A stretch of 64,000 bases of DNA from Laccaria trichodermophora (Eukaryota > Basidiomycota > Agaricomycetes > Agaricales > Hydnangiaceae), in the NCBI GenBank assembly GCA_018417955.1, contig JACTVC010000002.1:682001-746000 (forward strand), given 5' to 3'. The notes below the pieces were generated by a model. That model had not been told where the DNA came from, searched no databases, and saw only the letters and a list, made by a program, of their open reading frames with translations. A program made the translations under genes and the position numbers. This document shows, piece after piece, positions 20,901 to 31,713 of this stretch (the first letter of the stretch is position 1; every line of letters begins with the position of its first letter).

Positions 20901-21131
20901 TAATGTCTTGTTTGCGGCCGGTGAACCGATTGCTCGGATTTGGCATGAGGGGGATGACCCCATCGGACGTTGTCCTACCGCCATAATTGATGTGCACCTG
21001 CCCGCGATTCACACTGTCAGTTTGCTTCGACAGAACTTTCACGCCAGAAGCATTCCACTCACGGAGTTAGCAGTAAAATCAATGAACGTGTTGTCCCGAG
21101 CAACAAACTGGCTAGCGCCCGCAAAGCTCAT
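17901..21131 (-). pseudogene. NLR-type protein: P-loop NTPase plus ten TPR repeats, frameshifted
   Basis: Fungal NLRs sense non-self or trigger incompatibility through an NTPase switch and a repeat sensor. The gene probably starts at ATG 21131 (MSFAGASQFVARDNTF), joined to the next exon by a short intron near 21070-21033. Walker A is GMGGIGKT (about 20850). An intron with donor GTGAGT after EEMAD follows, and exon 2 continues FSCVFWLDASS. It carries Walker B-like YMMVFDNADV, the ILITSRN sensor-type block and LPLAIDQAGAYI, as in NB-ARC proteins, then a helical region (MHPLVHAWGRDRM). Ten 42-residue TPR units follow (consensus MQVLDARNRILGVEHPDTIS, then AMANLAATYRHLGKYTEAEK). In unit 2 one base is missing near 19305 (GCCTCTTGT where other units have GCCTCTGTGT, plus strand). 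This moves units 3-10 and the tail (461 codons, to 17901) into another frame. Confidence 0.75.
18270..19570 (-). repeat. Ten tandem 126-bp units encoding TPR repeats of the NLR
   Basis: The unit is 126 bp with very high DNA identity between neighbours. Differences concentrate at a few codons (for example ATYRHL, ATYQHL, TYHSL; ARN, ASK, AMN; EKME, EKMD, EKLE). This is the pattern of tandem repeats kept similar by unequal exchange while binding-surface codons vary. Confidence 0.85.
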
Positions 21132-23872
21132 GTTCAAATGTCGAAGGTGGAGAGGTTCAGGATGAGGGAAGGAAGGAAAGGAGAGCGCCCGAATGCTAGA
21201 TGACCCCCAATCACGCCACGAGGTGAACGTGTGTTTTGGTCTATTTTTATTTACCTCACGCACGTGCAGCCTGTTCGCCTTCGTTTGAGTACCTGTGCTC
21301 ATACCTGTCATCCCCTTTCCAGGACGGAGGTGCTGCGCGGTAGCTCAGCGGATCGTGTTTGAGTGCCGATATATCTGCTTCGTCGAATCCTCGTATTGGT
21401 CGTGAAGTTGGTGAGACGGTCAAGCAGTGAGTTCATATTCTTTCCTTTACCAAGCCAGTGGTAGCTAACGACTGTTTACGCAGTTCGCCTTTGGAAATCC
21501 CAGTGGATTCGCACCTCCTCTCTTAACCGGCCGTTAATGTAAAACTGTAAAACCAACTCTCCTCCGCAAAGCTTTGTGTCCCAACCATTTTCAGCAGCAG
21601 CAACGCGCCTCCTAACTCTACTTACGGCTGCAGAATGTCACTACCTTGTTGACCCTTTCGTCGTCTTTCTGGATTATGTCGACCATCGGGGAACCACTCA
21701 GATGCCACAGCCTCCTCTATTCAATATGTTATAAAAGCGACGGAGCGGGGATCTTGTCTCATCATTGTTCAAACGTTTAATGTCCACGAGCGGATATCGT
21801 GGACATGGTTCAGACGAGCCTTCCTGAGCGCTAAACGTTCATGTAAACGAACCGCTCACCCGATTTCTCTTCGATGTTGCCTCTTCCGAAACCCAGGGTC
21901 ACCACAGTGAACACCTTCCTTGTGGTGGGGAAGATTCTATTTATTCCCTCGCATCGGTGCCTGGAACAGAAGTAGAATGAAGTGCACTAAGGGGCGGGGA
22001 GAATCCCGTTGAATTCGTACTCGCTCCCCGTTGTTAACACCGCTTCAGCGATCGTGCGGACGAAGGGCGAATTGGCGCCATCGAAAGGGGAAAGGACGAG
22101 AGACGCAACGGCTGGCTGAGTTCGATACGATACGACACATCGTCCCGAATGGATGGGGGGCCTCTCGATGGGTTTCAGGAACGCGATTGAGGGGGAGAGG
22201 CGTGCGCAGAGGTTGGTTGAGCTGGTTTGGTGGGTTAGTGCTGTCGTAGACGGAACGATAGAAGACCACCATGGAGCAATGTCAATTGCGCGAGGCCAGA
22301 GTCGGTGGGAGATATTGAAGACAGTGTGATGGACACAAAAGGTCCTGATCCCCACTCTGGCGCCTTAGACTTCTCGACATGCGTCCTTCACAAAACCTTT
22401 TCTACTTTCATCCTACACAGAGTCTATAAACAATCCCTGTCTTGACGACCGAAATTCAAGCAACACTAGCTTCAACAACGCCACCCCTCCCAAATCCCAT
22501 ACCGTTCAACCTCCTCACCCACCCAAGGAACCTCGCCATCCCAATGCGTAATCACGACTGCCGCCTGTCCCTCCAACACCATCACACTCAGTCAAGCATC
22601 TCCACTCCACACGGCACTAATCATACCCTCGCCCATCCCGCCCCGTACTTCGTCGACAGGCACCAAGGGAAGCCGAGCTACTAACGCACGCACGAGGAGT
22701 GTTCTCCTGGTGAGAGGGATGTGAACCGACGTGCTGCGAATTCTTTTTCTGTCTCCTCAGTTCCTGGTGTAGACCAGGCTCGTAGGCCAAGGGATTTTTT
22801 CCGCTTCCCCCCTCCTCTTCTCCTTCTCCACCTCAGTCTGTTCGTTCCCCATCTCAACCTCAAATCCGAGCTCATGTCCCCCACACATATATCATCCTCT
22901 CACTCTCTCACTCCCTCGAACCAGAACAAAACCCTCCAAAGCCTGTAACGACCGCCTCCCAAACCGTCACGCCTGGATGACGACGTCGAATAGTTCCGAG
23001 ACCACCCTGGTTAGCGTGCGTAGGCGAGCTGTTGGTGTACGTATTCATGGGTTGTGGTATTGAAGAGGGAGATGATGACGTGGCAAGAAATAGCGAGGGC
23101 ATTGGCTGCGCGGGTGGTCGCCTGTTAAGAGGGTGAGGAGTGTCGATATTTCCTGAGCCTGTAATAGAGGGGCTTAGTTAATGCAGACATGAAGATAGAA
23201 AGGAGGGAGCTGTACGAATGTATGCGCAAAAAGATGCCTGTACTGGGCTAATGGATGAGTAAGAGGGAGAATCAAGTCGACGATGAAATTGAACTGAACG
23301 CCGCAGAGGAAGCTGCAGTCAAGTCGACGTCGCTGGCAGAGAGTGAGGGATTCAACACACGTTAAAGCTAAGCGCTAAAGCTTTAGCGCTGGCAATGCAG
23401 AGTTGAATGAAGGAAATGCAGAGTTGCAGAGCAAAAAGGCTGAGTGACGAAAGGCTTCGATTGCAAGGCTGTTGGCAATGTAAGCATCCAGTGTTCGATG
23501 AGGGAGGTTCGGAGGCTCGGTTTAAACCATGGGTGCTTCGGGGTTGAAAGGATCCTCGGACCCCTATTGACGGCAGCCGAACAAAAACAAGACCGACGAT
23601 TCTTCAGATTGAAAGACTCATCCGAGAATTGGCACAACGGAAGACGATCAATGGGGAGTCGATGCCCGTTACGAAGGATGGTTGGTTGAACCTCGTGTGC
23701 AGGGGCAGTTGGGAGGTCGAACAGCTGAAGGTGATGTATCTGTCGTCTATCGGGGAGCATGTGTCTGCGCTGACGCTTTCCGTAGTCTAAGGTGTCTGGA
23801 GTTTCTTGCGTGGTCTGCCGAAGACACCTGGTGACTCGGTTGGATGGGGAAAGGATCTAAGCTAGTGGGGTT
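21132..23872. other. Gene-poor interval with possible unidentified gene remnants
   Basis: The minus strand between about 23100 and 21987 shows short protein-like stretches in shifting frames (for example NISHRLWPRAIDIAPWW, VVITHWDGEVPWVGEEV, GTIRRRHPGVTVWEAVV). They might be remains of one broken gene, but I cannot name a family. The plus strand has a similar stretch near 23640-23830 (RYEGWLVEPRVQGQLGG). No RNA gene could be supported. Confidence 0.3.
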
Positions 23873-24065
23873 TGGGACCGGGAGATCATCAGAACAAATT
23901 GACAAAAAAAGATCGCGGTGAAATCATTTCCCCATGCATACGATGAACCAGTCGATCCCATGCTTACGATGCAAAATTGCATCCTCACGGAGATCCAGCT
24001 CTCAGACGCCACGCTCTGTATCCAGCCATCAAATTTCAAGCTCACTACTCGCACATAACGATCAC
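23868..24065. repeat. Fragment of the RPS13 3'-flank repeat
   Basis: GGGACCGGGAGATCATCAGA, with TTGACA..AAAGATCG and GGTGAAATCA, matches 32019-32085. CTCACTACTCGCACATAACG matches 32180-32200. The two matching parts are separated by unrelated sequence, so this is a decayed or rearranged copy. Confidence 0.6.
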
Positions 24066-24661
24066 ACTGTGGGAAGCACATGCACTCAACTACGGTGTGA
24101 CGTCACTGATTCCGGCTTTTCGGCACTTGGATGCGGTGCACACGCTCAAGTGTGCACATTCACTTCAAAACCAACACTCGGAACAAGTGAATGTCGACAC
24201 ACTAATTTGAAAGCACCCAATCTGACCGCTAACATCTGAGTGTGTCCGACTCACGCATTATCCCACGACCCAGGCAACTTCGATACAACCCTCCGAATCC
24301 AGACTGCGCACCCACAGACGTCGAATGTGTGGTCGTATGCCATGCCTACGGAGCGGTTACCGTCACTTGGAAACCGTTGTAAATGTGGGATGCGGATAGA
24401 CACCCAAGAGAGGTGCTGAAGCGCTGAAGGCTGGCATGCCCTCTAGACCTGTAGGAGAACTCTAAGACGCGGAGACGTACTGGACGCCACAACACATTTT
24501 TTTCTAGGACTCATGATGAAAATCTCGGTATTCAAGAGCCTGCTACTGACCTGGACCAGGCTCCCCGTCGTCATTACCATCCGAGTATGGGCTGTTGTTC
24601 AGCGTGACTCTGCCTTCCTTGTCATCGGCGCGTAACGACGACACCGCCACGCGTTAGCATT

Positions 24662-24940
24662 TTGAAGTTCATGAATCATCTTTTTCTAACTCAACTCAAT
24701 CCATCTCCAGGCTTTCCCAACGTGCTAGTACTCGCCTTCCAACACTTTTCAGATTCCACAATCACCTTTCCATCCAACGCGCTTCGTTTTTCCACAAGCA
24801 CCGGCCCAAACGCGTTCTGTGGTGAGAAATATAAAATGAACAACGTCTTCGAAGACGATGGGACCTTTGCCTCAGGCATCGCATCTGTTGTGTACAATGC
24901 GGAAGGGAAAATGCTCTTTTTGGATGGTGTATTCACCTAA
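24662..24940 (+). pseudogene. C-terminal fragment resembling paraoxonase/arylesterase
   Basis: The ORF carries SPGFPNVLVLAF, GPNAFCGEKYKMNNVFEDD and GTFASGIASVVYNAEGKMLF, a pattern I associate with the last beta-propeller blade of fungal serum-paraoxonase-like (calcium-dependent lactonase/arylesterase) proteins. Only the final 70-80 residues are present, and no upstream propeller exons are seen in either flank, so it is a fragment. The product would normally hydrolyse lactones or esters; this piece lacks the catalytic centre. The assignment is from motif memory. Confidence 0.4.
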
Positions 24941-25865
24941 TTGAATGGCTTTGTTATTGAGGACCTGTTACCGCTCCATCATTAATTGTATGCAAGCTTT
25001 AAGTGCACTCGAATTCTAACAACAGTGACAAGACTGAATTGAAACTCATCAGTTATCTATCCATGTAGCTTTATTATGTATGCATGTAGCTTTATTATGC
25101 ATGTAGCTTTATCACGCTATGATGGCCAAGCCTGTTTCTGGCACTGCATTAATTGACTTATTAGAAGATGTTCTGGATGCACAATTGCTCAAAAATCTCG
25201 ACCAAATAGTTAAATGTGCTGTAGGTATGTAATTAATTTGATTTTGTACTGTACAGTCAAGTTGTTGTCAGGTTAGCTGAACCAAGAGCTGAACGCGATG
25301 TGTTTGTTTGTTCATATTTCATTGAGAGTTCGTCGGAGTTTGAAACTCAACTTGTCTTCATACCGAAATCACCTACGACCACATCGGAGACATCCTCCGC
25401 CTTCTAAGGGTCTTGCGACATGAAAGAAAGGTATTAACCGAGGTTAGTTGCTATTTTATCTCACATTTGGTATCTGATAGGTGTTTACAGAGCTTCCTAC
25501 GTTCATCGAAGCGCTACTATAGCAAACTCCCAAGATCGAGGATCACCGTGCAGAGAGAGTCCGTATATGCGTGTTATGTGGGTACTGTCACCCTATCACG
25601 TTCTTTCGTAACATTAATCACCTATCTATGTGAATGATGGCACCGAACTCATAATTTGAGTGGAGGAGAAGTGGCTAGAACTGGACAGGATCAACAGGTG
25701 TGTCGACGATCCTTACGCGCTTTAAAAACAAGGCTAAATTTCCCCCTCAGTTACACACTGGGACTGACATTGGTCCGGATCCACCGGTTCGCTCCTACGG
25801 CTGAATGACCAAGTACGTGCTACATTCTACACCCTACAACACTCAATTGACAGGTCGATATTGAG
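24941..25865. other. Intergenic, no gene seen
   Basis: Short repeats GTAGCTTTATTATGYATGTA (three copies, 25065-25110) are the only structure noted. ORFs are short and featureless. Confidence 0.4.
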
Positions 25866-26165
25866 TTATCGCTGCCTTGATTGGTGGTGGTGTGTAAGCT
25901 CGGTGAGAGGGATGTTAGTAGCTGCGGCTTGATCTTCGTGGGCATCAACAAATTCATCTTCACCCTCCTCGTCATCATCTTCGTCGTCTGAAGAAAGCCC
26001 TCCATCATCTTGATAGGCGAAATGGTTCCCAGCGTGATGCGAGCGGATGGTGCCGGGGCCTTCTGTCTGAAAGGTCACAGCGTCATATAGGAAGGGAAGA
26101 GAAGGAACAAGGACAAGATTGTAGAGCAGGAGCCGAGACCAAAGAAGGCCTAGAGCGCTTGAGGA
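25866..26165 (-). pseudogene. 3' fragment of an unknown membrane protein with acidic tail
   Basis: The open frame from about 26165 reads a hydrophobic segment (SALGLLWSRLLLYNLVLVP, then SLPFLYD). A linker and a strongly acidic tail (SSDDEDDDEEGEDEFVDAHE) end at the stop at 25866. An in-frame stop lies just upstream of 26165, and no upstream exon could be joined. It looks like the last exon of a gene whose 5' part is missing. Family unknown. Confidence 0.35.
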
Positions 26166-26802
26166 AGAACGAAGTCACTCGGTAGCAAGGTGGGTCCCTA
26201 TCACATTAAGAAAGTCCCTTCTGCGCTGACGTCGGACATCTCGGTAACGCTGTGCGCCGCTCGCTCTGTCGTGAAACGAGCGCGTCTTGTTGGCGCGTTC
26301 TTAATGCGCTCTCTCAGTAATTTGTGGGCGGCCGGTAAGCTTCTCCATTGTCCATACGGTATAACAAGAACTCTGAACTCGCACTGTGTCTGGTGCGCCT
26401 TCGGCCCCTCCTCAAGCACATTGGGCTGAGCTGTTTCATACTAAGCTGGATTGGAGCGTGTTGGAGTGTCGTGGTGAGTAAAATCTCACCACTCAGCTGA
26501 GTAGGTAGAGGTGTGGTAGTCGTACTACTACTACTCGAGTATATATATATGGTTTTACGGTTTATGTGCGAAATTGGTACCAGTAGCTAGCACCTAGAAC
26601 AGTGCACCACATATAAGTGTTTCGACAGTGATTCTATGGTGCACTTTTGGGCTGATCAGTGTCCAAAACACCGTAGATAAGTGTTTTGAAAGTAGTGCAA
26701 CACTTTATATAGGTGTGACAAACACTTCAACCAAGTGTCTGTGCACTTGGATCAAGCGTAAACAAAGCACTCGGATGGGGTGCAATCACTCCCCACAGTG
26801 TC

Positions 26803-26870
26803 AGCAACGCATAAAAAGAATATATATTTTTGACATGAAGCATAATCATATCCTCCCCGCCCCTTCCTTC
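26803..26870. repeat. Short fragment of the RPS13 3'-flank repeat
   Basis: CAGCAACGCATAAAAAGAAT ATATATTTTTGACA (split here) matches the RPS13 3' flank (32200-32235) and the partial copy at 30300-30330. Confidence 0.65.
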
Positions 26871-27180
26871 GTGGTTGACATCCCATGTGCAGGACTTGAG
26901 GATTTATGACAATTCGTAAGGTCAGCTTATTTCAGGATTGTGGACAGCGGAAGGTCACTCACATGGAAGTTGTAAGAGACAGCGTCCACTTCAATCCCAA
27001 TCTCACCGAGTTGGAGGGAACTCAGAAAGCCTTTTCGAACGAAGAGAAAGAAGCACGACCATGCCGAACTTATCCCGAGTCCATGCACCTCCGGCTGGCA
27101 GACCGTTGAGGTAAGAGCCTCGTCTTTTTCACTCTCCATTCCTGCCCTTTCTTTTCTTTTGAACGGCGAGAATGCCGCGT
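26870..27180 (+). repeat. Dispersed repeat shared with 39050-39385 (inverted)
   Basis: The stretch running from ATCCCATGTGCAGGACTTGA through GTCAGCTTATTTCAGGATTG and GAGAAAGAAGCACGACCATG to CCGAGTCCATGCACCTCCG recurs on the minus strand at 39385-39050. Identity is high over about 300 bp. Short matching parts also occur at 38100-38200. No intact protein family is recognisable; one frame reads IPCAGLE..LRQFVWSAYF in the other copy. Confidence 0.7.
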
Positions 27181-27389
27181 TTCTATCTCAACGTGCTGGT
27201 CGCACACGGGTTCAGTGGCGCCTGCTACATCGCTGTACATTGTCTGTGTTAAAGAAGGGAGTTAGATGAGGTAGAAAAGGGTAAAGAGAATAGGCGGGGA
27301 TAAATACCACCTCCCGTTCCCTCGTACACGCCAACCCAACCTGCCCATCTTCCTTCTCCCTGATCGCGTATTTCTAAACAACATCTTCA

Positions 27390-28165
27390 TCAGTTTCCCC
27401 CCGAGTCCTTTGTAGCAATCAGCCTCAACACAGCCTCATCCCACTTTTTTGTCCCCTTCCTCTCTTTCACCATCAATACCTCAGCTCGAGAGGGCCACGC
27501 AGTTCGCCTCCTTCTCGCAGAAGTGATGAGTTTTTTGCGGAGGGGGGCGAGCTTGTCCCCGCCAGCGGGGCTGACCATGGGTTCGATGTTTATGAGGGAT
27601 GAGCTTGGGGATTAGGTGTTGTAGGAGGAGGCTAGTCAGGAAACTCAGTGTTACATGCTGTAAAATGAGGCGAAGATGACGGGTGTACTTACATGGCATT
27701 TGCGCCTAAAGATTGCCCGATGTCGATTTGAGAAATCCACCACGTCAGACACGGTCAGAGGTGAGAAATTGGTGAATGGCTATCGCATAGTGCTCGCACG
27801 AAACTTGCACCAATCCATCAGCCCAAAGCGATGATCGAAAAGAGAGAGCACGGACAAGAATCAGCATACTCCCCCTCCTTCAACGCCTCCTCCTTCAACT
27901 CCACCGATTGACCGTGGTTCGGACATTCTATCAACGCCTCCCCTCCCTCCCTCGTCGCGAGGTCAAATAAGTGAGAAAGCGAAGGCTCCCAAGTCTCTTT
28001 ATGAAGACTCGTGGAATGCAGTACTAACAGGGTGCGTCCATGCGGGTTGGCGTCAACGCCGAATCGTGGAAATGGGTACCGTTTCACCGTTATGTGGAGG
28101 GGGTAGGAGGACGTTGGGGGGGTGGTTATAGAGCATGTTGAGGGTGAAGGTCGTCATTGTCGTTG
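27390..28165 (-). pseudogene. Alpha/beta hydrolase gene, frameshifted
   Basis: Starting near 28158 (MTTFTLNMLYNHPPNVLLPP), the frame shifts to GRTLLVLHSTSLHKETWEPS, the oxyanion-strand region of a fungal alpha/beta hydrolase, and IECPNHGQSVELKEEAL. After about 100 poorly matching bases comes IGQSLGANAM, the nucleophile elbow with serine (near 27715). SPAGGDKLAPLRKKL and VKERKGTKKWDEAVLRL follow near 27570-27430, as in Agaricomycete relatives. At least two frame changes and missing segments between the blocks suggest a decayed gene. The ancestral enzyme would be a serine hydrolase of unknown substrate. Confidence 0.5.
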
Positions 28166-28606
28166 TCGTCGTGGCGTCGAAGAAGCATGGATGGATGTTT
28201 TATTGCCATGATCTTTGGAATGATAGGTTGAACCTTCGTTGAAGAAACTCAAAGATTCTGTACTGTTGAGAATTTTAGACTTACTAAAATTCCGATTCAC
28301 CAGAAAATTGTTGATGAGATAACGCGATTGTAAATTTCTGAACGGAATAAGGAGTCCCGCGAGCTGTTGAAGTAAGTACTTCCGGCTGGACAGTGGATGC
28401 CGGCGCCTGCTTCATGACTACGTTTCGATCGGCGTGCTGTTCCAGGTATTTTTAATAATCCACACGGGAAGGCAGATATTAGAACAAAATCGGGTGCATG
28501 CGGTAGAGAGCCTAGCAACATTTCGAACAGACCATAACAATGTCAGACTAGTGTCAATACCATCTAGGACGCGCAAGAGCGAAGCACCATTTATATCGAC
28601 CAAAAA

Positions 28607-29953
28607 TCAATCTTCGAACGAAGTCAACACCAAGACGTTTGTCAAAAAAGATAAGAGAACCGTCGTAGTATTTGACAACAACGGAAGATATCTCGTCGGG
28701 ATCTCGTCTAGTTCCTCCTTCGCACCAGCCTCCCGCCACTCTCTCGCTTCTATTGACATGTCAATATTGAGCGAAACCCGGCAGAGCATTGGAAACCCAT
28801 TGGAAAGCACGGTGTCCAACATTCCCCAAACAGACAATTCATCCCGACAGACATATAGGGATTCAGCCTCTATGGCAATTTCTTCAATCACGTTCGGGAG
28901 TCCTGAAAGAATGCCGAGTTCCTTGCATATTCCACACACGAAGTCTGTGGGAGATTCATGCACTTCGAATTTATAGGAGAGGTGGAGTCGTTTTAGCGTC
29001 GATAGGGAACGCTTATTAATCGACGGGGCAATACTCCCATATTCGCTCCCATATTCGCCGTTGAAGTTATCCACTAAACAAGGGTGAGTGAGTGTAAGAA
29101 CCAACCTCCATTTTTGGTGCTTACGATCGTATTGCAGAGTTTCGAGCTTGTTCGTTGCGTTCACTAACGCATGCACTACAGTCAAATCAAAATCTTCCTC
29201 CAGATAGACACACAACGTCCGAACATTGGTAAAGTCTACCATTGGGCCGCCCTCGGGACATTTAGCATTGAGAAGGCGCATCGCATATTGTCCGCTCATA
29301 GCATGCTCATAGGCGAACGCCTCAAGTCGTGGGACTCGGATGTCCGACACTTTCGAGTCCAAATTTGAAAAAATCAAAGTGGAAGATTCCTGCTCATCTA
29401 CGTCGGCAGAATCAAAGCAGATGTCAGAGATGGAGAGGTCCGTGAGGTTAACGCAAGCAAGGAAAGCAGTGATGGGGAAATCGTCGACAGAGATTTTTAA
29501 ACATGTGATGAAGCGCGATTGAACGACATGCAGTAGCGTGTCTCTGAAACGTTGGGGGGCTTGTTCACAACTTGCCTTGGGGATCCTGCCATACAAATAG
29601 AAAGAGCGTACGTGGCGAAGCCGCTCCAGCACCCGAGGAACGTCATCATTCAAAGAGTCGTAGGTGTCAATATGGTATGTTAACGTGTAGACGTACTCTG
29701 AAATTGTCGGATTGGTGTCTAGAACGTGCCAAAATTTTGGTCTGATCACCGTGACGTTGCTAGGGCTCCCGGGGGTGGAGTAACCACTACGTTGTGAAGT
29801 GACAAGGTTGAGAGATTGAAAGATGTATTTGCGACATAGGGGCAGAAGCGCTGTGCAGGTCTGAGAGCATGCCTTGAGGGCATCTAAATAACCCCGGAGG
29901 AGGTCGATCACCTTTTCGATGACTTCCAGAGGGCAGTCGGCGAAGGACGACAT
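28607..29953 (-). CDS. F-box-like protein
   Basis: A single 448-codon exon starts at the ATG at 29951-29953; the upstream in-frame extension to 30214 lacks family features, so the inner start is preferred. Residues 1-50 form an F-box-like motif (FADCPLEVIEKVIDLLRGYL, CSQTCTALLPLCRKYIFQSL). The rest is leucine-rich-like sequence without strict periodicity, as is common in large Agaricomycete F-box families. Such proteins recruit substrates to SCF ubiquitin ligases through Skp1. The substrate is unknown. The frame is intact with its own stop. It lies upstream of a partial RPS13 copy. Confidence 0.7.
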   Translation of the reverse strand: MSSFADCPLEVIEKVIDLLRGYLDALKACSQTCTALLPLCRKYIFQSLNLVTSQRSGYSTPGSPSNVTVIRPKFWHVLDTNPTISEYVYTLTYHIDTYDSLNDDVPRVLERLRHVRSFYLYGRIPKASCEQAPQRFRDTLLHVVQSRFITCLKISVDDFPITAFLACVNLTDLSISDICFDSADVDEQESSTLIFSNLDSKVSDIRVPRLEAFAYEHAMSGQYAMRLLNAKCPEGGPMVDFTNVRTLCVYLEEDFDLTVVHALVNATNKLETLQYDRKHQKWRLVLTLTHPCLVDNFNGEYGSEYGSIAPSINKRSLSTLKRLHLSYKFEVHESPTDFVCGICKELGILSGLPNVIEEIAIEAESLYVCRDELSVWGMLDTVLSNGFPMLCRVSLNIDMSIEAREWREAGAKEELDEIPTRYLPLLSNTTTVLLSFLTNVLVLTSFED

Positions 29954-30214
29954 GACAGTGTGAGGATGAAAACAACGTTTTTCACACGCCCACTGGTTTT
30001 TTTTGGATATTGGATTTTCAATCTTGGGCCGGCCACGCTTTGCAGTACACACTAGTACGCGTCGCTCTTTTTCAACATGTGAACCGAATGGTGCACCTGT
30101 GCAAAGTTTTTGGCCCCAAAATACAAGCCCATTGTTCCCCGCATATCGTATTACTCTGCTGAGAAGGTCACGAAGGTCGCGCGCGGTGAAGGCTTCGAAC
30201 AGCCTCGGGTTCAC

Positions 30215-30530
30215 ATAGCGTTACAAGGCTCGCCCTTCCTCAATCAGAGATCATCCAGCACTTAGAGGCCATCCAGTTATCAAATCTCACATAATAATCA
30301 GTAACGCATAAAAAGAATATATATTTTTGACACGACAAGCCATACCCCATATCCTCCCCTCAACCACTCTACGCAATCAGAGTCAAAGCAGTAGCAGCAT
30401 CATACTTGAACGTCGGCGCGATCTGCTGCTTGGTCTTATAATACCTCGCAAGCCTATGGATCCTAGACTCGATGAGGATAAGACGGAACTTGGAGTCCTT
30501 GTCCTTCAGGCTGTTGACTTCGAGATCGTA
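30215..30530 (-). pseudogene. Partial duplicate of RPS13 (last exon and 3' flank)
   Basis: Codons from [20 protein letters not shown] to the stop at 30369-30371 match the last exon of the true gene at 32289-32509, with one residue change near the end (ATALTLIA against ATASTLIA). The homology continues into the 3' flank (30300-30365: ACGCATAAAAAGAATATAT, GACACGACAAGCCAT). It breaks near 30525, where the sequence becomes unrelated. No 5' exons exist here, so the copy cannot make a ribosomal protein. Confidence 0.85.
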
Positions 30531-30664
30531 GCACTGCTGCAAGCGGCTGTGGATAGTAATAACTTTCACAATACAAGCATCGTGATGAAGTAAAGGTACT
30601 TGGTCCACTGGCACTGTACGGAGGAATATTCCAAAGAAGATCCACCTTAAATTTCAGAGTGCTT

Positions 30665-31713
30665 TCATCTACTGAAATCACTTTCTCTGAGCGATTTCAA
30701 CTCCTTCCAACTAGGAAGATTAAACGCCGATGGTATCTTATCCCAATAATCACCCCGAGCTGCTTCATACGCACTCGTGCAAGCCGAACTGCAGGGGGCG
30801 CACAGCCCTTTACAATGCTTCTCCTTCAACCACTTCCGATTCCACCAACACCCCAAGGTGTGAATATTCCCGCCTGTTGGTTTCCTCTGGGTAGTCGACA
30901 GTCTGACCTCGTGCGCTTGCCCAAGTTTGTACAAAGCACATTTTTCCCGATGTAGACATTCTGAACAGGGGGGTGTCCCCAGTAATTCGTCGTATGCCAC
31001 ATCCATTATGTCAAGGTTTCTTGCACCCACCAAGACGTTCCGTAAAACGATCACAGACTGGGGACTGTTCCACGACGAAGTGTCGCGCAACGTATGAGAT
31101 GGTGTCATGTTGGAGCAGTGGTAGTATGCGGCGGGTAGGACCCATAAAGCGTTGATGTATGTGGCAGTAACGATGATGTTGAGCAGCGTTTCCAAGCCAA
31201 GAAACCATGGACCACTGCGCCCAGTGCTCAGCCAACGGGTCATGAACGTATGCAGTAGTTCCGCTCGATGTGGAGGATTGAGCGGCGACGAAGATGCTGT
31301 ACCTCATATCTATGGCTGAGTAGTGCAACGCTCAACAACGTCAAATGGAACATTTTTTGGAGGAGGTTCGAAGAATCTTCCCCGGGCCAAAGTCAGCAGT
31401 TGACCGCGAAACCTGAGATTGCCAACACTCACGCAGGATCGTAGATAGCCAAAAGGAGATTTTTGACATCTTCACCATGATCTGGGAGACGCATCACAGG
31501 GCACCCTTCGATATTTTTTGTTCCCTCTGGGGCAGGTTCTGTAAACAACCTGTTTAAAACCGGTGATCTAGCGGAGAGAATGCTGCGGTGAATACGAAAT
31601 TGGTAGTTCTCGGCTTGGATGACATTATTTCCATCATCAAACCAAAGGCCTGCAGGACGTTTGAAAGGTTCAGAGCAAGATGGAGTGGGTCTCCCTTGAT
31701 CAGATCCGTCCAT
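30665..31713 (-). pseudogene. BTB/POZ-domain protein gene with frameshifts
   Basis: Exon 1 starts at 31713 (MDGSDQGRPTPSCSEPFKRP). It encodes a BTB fold start (LWFDDGNNVIQAENYQFRIH, RSILSARSPVLNRLF, VMRLPDHGEDVKNLLLAIYD), with a donor GTGAGT after DPA. The next exon reads FFEPPPKNVPFDVVER, must shift to LLSHRYEVQHLRRRSILHIE, then shift again to LETLLNIIVTATYINALWVL. It continues to a Cys-rich C-terminus (CSECLHREKCALYKLG, GLCAPCSSACTSAYEAARGD) and the stop at 30665. The block order is that of the large Agaricomycete BTB family, whose members mediate protein interaction. Two frame changes without usable introns indicate a pseudogene or sequence errors. Confidence 0.65.

Noticed and set aside
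21333..21410. tRNA-like stretch (TAGCTCAGCGGAT ... GTCGAATCC)
   Set aside because: It has D-arm-like and T-arm-like words, but I found no complementary acceptor stem or proper anticodon arm.
26525..26560. TACTACTACTACTCG and TATATATATA runs
   Set aside because: Short simple-sequence runs with no further structure to suggest function.
28434..28976. 180-codon plus-strand ORF antisense to the F-box gene
   Set aside because: No family motif and Ser-rich; it is the shadow of the minus-strand gene with better features.
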